In this document: piece by piece, positions 59,485 through 64,000 of the stretch
Layout of the letters: the number at the start of each line of letters is the position of its first letter
How positions within the stretch are numbered: the stretch's first letter is position 1
Source of the DNA: Stenotrophomonas maltophilia
GTDB lineage: Bacteria; Pseudomonadota; Gammaproteobacteria; Xanthomonadales; Xanthomonadaceae
Assembly (NCBI RefSeq): GCF_002799155.1
Contig: NZ_NERD01000002.1
Location: forward strand, 496,001-560,000
Direction of reading: 5' to 3'
Length of the DNA: 64,000 bases
Made by a program: the position numbers and the translations under genes
The notes under the pieces: model-generated
The model's database searches: none
Told to the model about the DNA's origin: nothing
Seen by the model: the letters and a program-made list of their open reading frames with translations, nothing else

Positions 59485-59658
59485 ATGTGGCTGCTTGACC
59501 ATCTCTGGCCCAGCCGTAGACCGCTTCCTCCCCCGGTTGCGGACGCACCGCAGGGGCCGCCACGCCGTCCCTGGCTGAAGCGTCCGGCGCGGGCCGGGCG
59601 CAGCGGCATGGCGCCCTGGCAGAAGGTCGCCACGCCGCTACGGCGCACGCGCCACTAG
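59485..59658 (+). CDS. Small basic Pro/Arg-rich ORF
   Basis: A 57-residue ORF, MWLLDHLWPSRRPLPPP... to PLRRTRH. GGAG lies 9 bases before ATG 59485. It is very basic and Pro-rich, with no membrane segment; two clear Trp-containing ends. Its stop overlaps that of the convergent GFA gene by four bases. Function unknown; it could be a spurious high-GC ORF. Confidence 0.4.
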   Translation: MWLLDHLWPSRRPLPPPVADAPQGPPRRPWLKRPARAGRSGMAPWQKVATPLRRTRH

Positions 59659-60059
59659 CCGGTGCGGTCGGCGGGGTGGTTGACCCCGTCGTTGACCGGG
59701 ATCACACCCAGCGCGAACGGGTCGATGCCCTCCAGGCAGGCCACGTTGTAACCGTACTGTTCCGGGTTGGAGCGGCGCCGGTGATGGGTGTAGATGCCGC
59801 ACACGCCGCAGAAGTAGTGCTCGGCCACATGGGTGTTGAACTGGTACAGCTGCAGGTGGTTCTGTCCGCGCACCACCTGCAGGCCCGCGCGGCTGACGCT
59901 GGCGGCAATGGCCCCCCGGCGGCGGCACATCGAGCAGTCGCAGCGGCGCGGGTCGACGATGCCGTCCGGCAGGTCCAGCAGCAGTTCGACCGTGCCGCAA
60001 TGACAGGTGGCGCGGTGCTGGGGTTGGACCGGAACGCCGGCCACGGAAGTAATGCCCAT
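59655..60059 (-). CDS. GFA/CENP-V-fold zinc protein
   Basis: A 134-residue protein of the glutathione-dependent formaldehyde-activating fold. The zinc cysteines are in CHCGTVEL, CDCSMCRRRGA and FCGVCGIYTHH, with GLQVVRGQNHLQLYQF and the end YNVACLEGIDPFALGVIPVNDG. Activity is doubtful for many family members. Divergent from DUF4105. Confidence 0.9.
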   Translation of the reverse strand: MGITSVAGVPVQPQHRATCHCGTVELLLDLPDGIVDPRRCDCSMCRRRGAIAASVSRAGLQVVRGQNHLQLYQFNTHVAEHYFCGVCGIYTHHRRRSNPEQYGYNVACLEGIDPFALGVIPVNDGVNHPADRTG

Positions 60060-60164
60060 CGTTGCTCCTGTGAGGTGAATCCGGCCGCATGGGCCGCCGC
60101 CGACGGTGCGCCGGCGTGCCTGAACGGGCCGTAGATGCCACCGTGAACCGGCTTGTGGCTAACT

Positions 60165-61205
60165 ATGCGGCTTCGGGACCGCACCAGGATGCCAGTGAAA
60201 GCCGCAGGACGTTGGATGACAGGAAGTGCCATGGCGCTGGCAGCGCTGTGGGTGACCGGGCTGTTGGCCTATCAGATGCCGGGGCCGGGTTGGCTGGCCA
60301 ACGGCGTCGCCGGGCTGTGGCTGCTGGTTGCGCTGTGGGCGTCATGGCGGGTCGCGCGGGGCCGCGCCTCGTGCCGCCTGGGCCTGGCGTTCGGTGCATC
60401 GCTGGCACTGGCCGGCCTGTGGTGGCTGCTGCTGACCCCTCGCCAGGACCGCATATGGGCCGATGACGTGGCCCAGCGCCTGCATGTGGTGTCCTTCGAT
60501 GGCCGCCATGTGGTGCTGGACAACGTGCGCGACTTCAGCTGGCGCAGCGAAACCGACTACGACGCGCGCTGGGTACGCCGCGAGTACGATCTGGACCAGC
60601 TGCGCTCGGCCGACCTGGTGCTGTCGTACTGGATGGGGCCGGCGATTGCCCACACCCTCATCTCATTCGGTTTCGAGGATGGCCGCCACGTGGTGTTCTC
60701 GCTGGAGATCCGCAAGGAGCGTGGCGAATCGTTCTCGGCGCTGGGTGGCTTCTTCCGCAAGTTCGAGATGACCCTGGTGGCCTCGGAAGAGACCGATATC
60801 ATCCGCACCCGTACCAACGCGCGCGGCGAGGATGTCTACCTGTACCGCCTGCATGGCATGGACCGCGCGCAGCTGAAGGAACTGTTCACCGCCTACATCG
60901 CGCAGGCGCGTGAGCTGGATGCGAAGCCGGGCTTCTACAACACGCTCACCAGCAACTGCACCACCATCGTCTTCGACCTGGCCCGGCACATTGCGCCGCG
61001 CCTGCCGCTGGACTACCGCCTGCTGCTGTCCGGCTACCTGGCCGAGTACGCGCAGGAGGTCGGTGCGCTCGCTCCGGGTGTGCCGTACGCCGAGCTGCAT
61101 GACAAGGGCCGCATCACCCAGCGTGCGCTGGACCAGGGTAGCGGCGACCACTTTTCCACCGTGATCCGCCAGGGCGTGCCTGGTACCGAGCAGGACCCGC
61201 AGTAA
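60165..61205 (+). CDS. DUF4105 membrane protein with papain-like domain
   Basis: About 346 residues: two or three N-terminal membrane segments (AMALAALWVTGLLAY, LWLLVALWASW, LGLAFGASLALAGLWWLLL), then a periplasmic DUF4105 domain. SGTN-like TSNCTTIVFDLARHIAP carries the likely catalytic Cys, with SYWMGPAIAHTLISFGFEDGRHVVFSLEIRKE before it. The start is uncertain (60153, 60165 or 60189). It joins the next gene by TAATG, so the two are coupled. Confidence 0.8.
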   Translation: MRLRDRTRMPVKAAGRWMTGSAMALAALWVTGLLAYQMPGPGWLANGVAGLWLLVALWASWRVARGRASCRLGLAFGASLALAGLWWLLLTPRQDRIWADDVAQRLHVVSFDGRHVVLDNVRDFSWRSETDYDARWVRREYDLDQLRSADLVLSYWMGPAIAHTLISFGFEDGRHVVFSLEIRKERGESFSALGGFFRKFEMTLVASEETDIIRTRTNARGEDVYLYRLHGMDRAQLKELFTAYIAQARELDAKPGFYNTLTSNCTTIVFDLARHIAPRLPLDYRLLLSGYLAEYAQEVGALAPGVPYAELHDKGRITQRALDQGSGDHFSTVIRQGVPGTEQDPQ

Positions 61206-63229
61206 TGACCCGACTCTTCCTGATCCGCTGGCAGCGCGCGCTGCCGGTGTTGTTCGCCGCCTTCCTGCTGCTGGGCAGCAGCGGCTGCGCGATGGTGACC
61301 GTCAAGCAGGTCACGTCCAGTGATTCGCTGGTCAACAAGCGTGCCGACGTGCTCAACACTGGCAAGCTCAGCCCGGCCGCGCGTGAAACGCTCAGCGCGG
61401 CGGGCCTGGACGAATCGCAGTGCGAGAAGGACTTCCTGGTCTGCCGCAGCACGCTGCTGATGACTGATGACCTCAATGTCGAGCAGCGGCTGTCGGCGCT
61501 GTCCGAGCTGTGGGTGAAGGCTGCACTGGCGCTGACGCCGAAGAAGACCACCGCCGGCGATCCGCCGATGAGCGATGCAGCGCTGGACGCCTGGCTGGAA
61601 GCCGCGCGCTATGCCTATGCCTACCTGTTCTACAGCGGGCGTTCGCCGTCCGACCGCGCCTTCGAAGACCGGCAGACGCAGGTGCGCGACTACTACAACT
61701 ACGCGGCCGAGAAGGCGGCAGTGGTGCTGTTCGTGCGCGCACGCGCCGCTGCGCTGGCGGGCGAGGACTATACGAAACCGCTCACGGTCGGCAGCTGGTC
61801 GCTGGCCTCCAACTACCAGCAGTTGAACCTGAAGAGCATTCCTGCGCAGCTGGTGCCGGCCGGCACGGTCAGCTTCGTCGGCCTGCGCAGTACCTATCGC
61901 CGCGATGGCTTCGGTGCCGAGCTGGTGATGGTGATGGATCCGCCCAAGCTGGTTGCGCCGGTGATCGCACCGGATGGCCCGAAGGCCGAAACCACGCAGG
62001 ACGACGAGGGCGACGAGCGCCGTGGCCGCCGCCATCGCCATGATGATTCGGTGCCCGAGTTCAGTGAGATGTCCTCGATCAACGTCACAGCGCTGTTGCG
62101 GTTCGAGGGCAGCAGTCTCGAAGACGTGATGCGCACGCGCCGGGTCGAGCTCGATGCCTATTCGCCGGAAGCCACCGAGCGCATCACCCTGCATGGAGAA
62201 CAGGTGCCGCTGGCCGGCAACTTCACCGCGGCTTACGGCCTGTGGCTGGCGCAGAGTGGCTTCGCCCGGCAGTCACTGCGGACGCTGTTCGGCATGAGCG
62301 AAGGCATCGGCGAACCCCACATCTACCTGATGCAGCCGTGGGACCCGAACCGCCGCATCATCTTCATGCTGCATGGCCTGGCCAGCAGCCCGGAAGCGTG
62401 GGTGAACCTGGCCAACGAGATCATGGGCGATCCCGAGCTGCGCCAGCAGTTCCAGGTGTGGCAGGTCTACTACCCCACCAATGCCCCGATCGCGTTGAAC
62501 CGCTACGAGATCGCCAACGCGTTCAACGACACGCTCAAGCATTTCGACCCCAACGGCAGCACGCGTGCGTCGAAGGACATGGTCTACATCGGCCACAGCA
62601 TGGGCGGTGTGCTGGCCCGGCTGCTGGTGAGCAACTCCGGTGATGTACTGTGGAACGACCTGCTGGCCAATTACGATCTGAAGGGCGAGCGCCTGAAGCG
62701 CGTGCAGACCAAGCTGGGGCCGCTGCTGCACTTCAAGGCACAGCCCAACGTGGAGCGCGCGATCTTCATCGCCGCGCCGCACCAGGGCACCGATATCGCC
62801 GGTAACAAGGTCGGTCGCCTGATCGGTCGCCTGGTGCGGCTGCCACTGACCATCCTTGGCAAGTTCGAGGATGTGTTCATGGCGCTGGCGCAGGCCGAGC
62901 AGCAGGTCGACGGTACCGCCAAGCCGAAGATCCCCAACAGCATCGACAACCTCAAGGCCAGCGATCCGTTCGTGAAGGCCACCGCGCAGTTGCCGATCGA
63001 AGCAGGCCTGAAGTACCACTCGATCATCGCCCAGCGCAAGCCGGAGCTGCCAGTGGAGAAGTCCGATGATGGGCTGGTGCCGTACTGGAGCGCGCACCTG
63101 CAGGGCGCGCTGTCGGAGAAGGTGATCATTTCCGGCCACAGCGTGCAGGAAACCCCGCAGGCGGTGCTGGAAGTGCGGCGCATCCTGCACCGGGACATCG
63201 ATGACACGGGGGCCGCTGCAAATCCCTGA
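61205..63229 (+). CDS. Lipoprotein with alpha/beta-hydrolase domain
   Basis: A 674-residue protein. Signal peptide with lipobox LGSSGC; about 350 residues without a known domain, including an Asp/Arg/His-rich stretch (DDEGDERRGRRHRHDD); then an alpha/beta hydrolase: FMLHGLASSPEAW oxyanion segment, nucleophile S465 in YIGHSMGGVLARLL, probable Asp in EKSDDGLVPYWS and His in SGHSVQETPQAV. Lipase or esterase activity at the envelope is plausible. Coupled to DUF4105 upstream. Confidence 0.85.
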   Translation: MTRLFLIRWQRALPVLFAAFLLLGSSGCAMVTVKQVTSSDSLVNKRADVLNTGKLSPAARETLSAAGLDESQCEKDFLVCRSTLLMTDDLNVEQRLSALSELWVKAALALTPKKTTAGDPPMSDAALDAWLEAARYAYAYLFYSGRSPSDRAFEDRQTQVRDYYNYAAEKAAVVLFVRARAAALAGEDYTKPLTVGSWSLASNYQQLNLKSIPAQLVPAGTVSFVGLRSTYRRDGFGAELVMVMDPPKLVAPVIAPDGPKAETTQDDEGDERRGRRHRHDDSVPEFSEMSSINVTALLRFEGSSLEDVMRTRRVELDAYSPEATERITLHGEQVPLAGNFTAAYGLWLAQSGFARQSLRTLFGMSEGIGEPHIYLMQPWDPNRRIIFMLHGLASSPEAWVNLANEIMGDPELRQQFQVWQVYYPTNAPIALNRYEIANAFNDTLKHFDPNGSTRASKDMVYIGHSMGGVLARLLVSNSGDVLWNDLLANYDLKGERLKRVQTKLGPLLHFKAQPNVERAIFIAAPHQGTDIAGNKVGRLIGRLVRLPLTILGKFEDVFMALAQAEQQVDGTAKPKIPNSIDNLKASDPFVKATAQLPIEAGLKYHSIIAQRKPELPVEKSDDGLVPYWSAHLQGALSEKVIISGHSVQETPQAVLEVRRILHRDIDDTGAAANP

Positions 63230-63277
63230 CCGCTACGCTCGCCGGGTCGTGCCCGGCGGAAGCGCAATGCTGGGCCC

Positions 63278-64000
63278 CTACACCCGCCGTGCGATCACCG
63301 TAGCCAGCACGGCCAGCCCGCAGGTGATCGCCAGGCACAGCAGGTAGCCCGTGTGCGGCGCGCTTTCCACGAACATGGCGAACAGCGCGCCGGAAACCGC
63401 CAGCGCGGTGGCCACCGACAACGCCTCGCTCAGCTGCAGGGCAGAGGTATTGGTGCCCTGCTCATGCGGCGCTGACAGCGACAGGGTCAGCACCGACAGG
63501 CTGGCGTAGATCATGCCCATGCCGAAACCGGTCACGGCCCAGCCAACCAGCGCGACCGGCAATGGCATCCGCTTGAACAGCACTGCCAGCGTTGCGGCGA
63601 TGCCGACCGTCATCATCGCCGTGCCAACGCGCAACAGCTGCTGCCGTGACCAGCCGCGCTGCTGGTGGCCCTGCAGCCAGGAGCCCGCGAACCAGCCCAG
63701 CGCACCGAGGCTGAGCACCGCGCCGGCCCAGCTGGGCGAGAGTCCACGTTCGCGCTGCAGCAACAGCGGCAGATAGGCCTCGCAGGCGAAGAAGGCCGCT
63801 GCAGCGATGCCGCGCAGCGCGATCACGCTGGGCAGGCCGCGGCGCAGGACCAGTGTTCCGGCCGGCAGCAGCCGGTGCACGCAGAACAGCAGCGCCAGCA
63901 TCGCCACACCGATGCAGGGCAGGGCGGCCATGCCCTGTTGCTGGCCACCGACGTAGAGCAGCAGCGCGGCCAGCGAGGCACCACTGGCCCAGCGCACCAC
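63278..64000 (-). CDS. MFS transporter (N-terminal part outside window)
   Basis: The visible 240 residues are the C-terminal half of a major facilitator, about seven hydrophobic segments, with LRGIAAAAFFACEAYLPLLLQRERGLSPSWAG as a typical inter-domain region and GFGMGMIYASLSVLTLSLSAPHEQG near the end. The frame is open to base 64000, so the gene begins beyond the window. Substrate unknown. Confidence 0.85.
   Translation of the reverse strand: MVRWASGASLAALLLYVGGQQQGMAALPCIGVAMLALLFCVHRLLPAGTLVLRRGLPSVIALRGIAAAAFFACEAYLPLLLQRERGLSPSWAGAVLSLGALGWFAGSWLQGHQQRGWSRQQLLRVGTAMMTVGIAATLAVLFKRMPLPVALVGWAVTGFGMGMIYASLSVLTLSLSAPHEQGTNTSALQLSEALSVATALAVSGALFAMFVESAPHTGYLLCLAITCGLAVLATVIARRV

Overview
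The window is high-GC gammaproteobacterial DNA of Xanthomonadaceae type, and the gene content points to the Stenotrophomonas maltophilia group. The best markers are a chromosomal Qnr-type pentapeptide gene (Smqnr) with its adjacent DeoR-family regulator, GTAG-ended palindromes of the SMAG kind, and an effector carrying the XVIPCD tail that Xanthomonadales use for type IV secretion. No T4SS structural gene, CRISPR array or complete insertion sequence was seen.

Layout. 1-6.0 kb: the 3' part of a very large repeat-built autotransporter. 6.2-10.9 kb: a small secreted protein, tRNA-Ser(GGA) with what looks like an old integration scar, then dnaX-ybaB-recR and a HIT protein. 10.95-15.3 kb (minus): MoxR ATPase, DUF58, DUF3488/transglutaminase and a Slp-like lipoprotein, with overlapping or nearly touching genes. 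15.4-18.0 kb: a GT39-like membrane glycosyltransferase and Maf/YceF. 18.0-29.2 kb: the housekeeping block yceD-rpmF-fabH-(kinase-like)-fabD-fabG-acpP-fabF-pabB-mltG-tmk-holB-pilZ. plsX, often found next to fabH, is absent here. A kinase-fold protein lies between fabH and fabD.

29.3-32.85 kb is an accessory insert behind tRNA-Val(CAC). Its base composition and codon use differ visibly from the flanks. It holds an orphan Cas2-fold-like small protein, a coupled pair made of an NdpA/YejK-like nucleoid protein and a protein with three C-terminal membrane segments, and a truncated phage terminase small subunit. The coupled pair is my best candidate for an undescribed system, possibly anti-phage; that function is inference.

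32.9-36.6 kb: two unknown genes, one behind a long structured leader, a tautomerase, and a putative T4SS effector with a lipoprotein that is probably its immunity factor. 36.8-41.0 kb: a DUF2946-TonB receptor-PepSY metal-uptake cluster. 41.0-43.7 kb: MFS transporter, SmqnrR and Smqnr, with a striking helically phased operator between the two latter genes. 43.7-50.5 kb: methyltransferase, GST/LysR pair, MocR/EamA pair, SDR and LysR. 50.5-59.4 kb: a LysR remnant, a siderophore receptor, and a two-component system divergent from an RND efflux pair that has no outer-membrane gene. 59.5-64.0 kb: a tiny basic ORF, a GFA-fold protein, DUF4105 plus a lipoprotein hydrolase, and the C-terminal part of an MFS transporter cut by the window end.

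Many intergenic spaces hold short palindromes or long perfect inverted repeats. Several regulator-controlled pairs have visible operator-like repeats.
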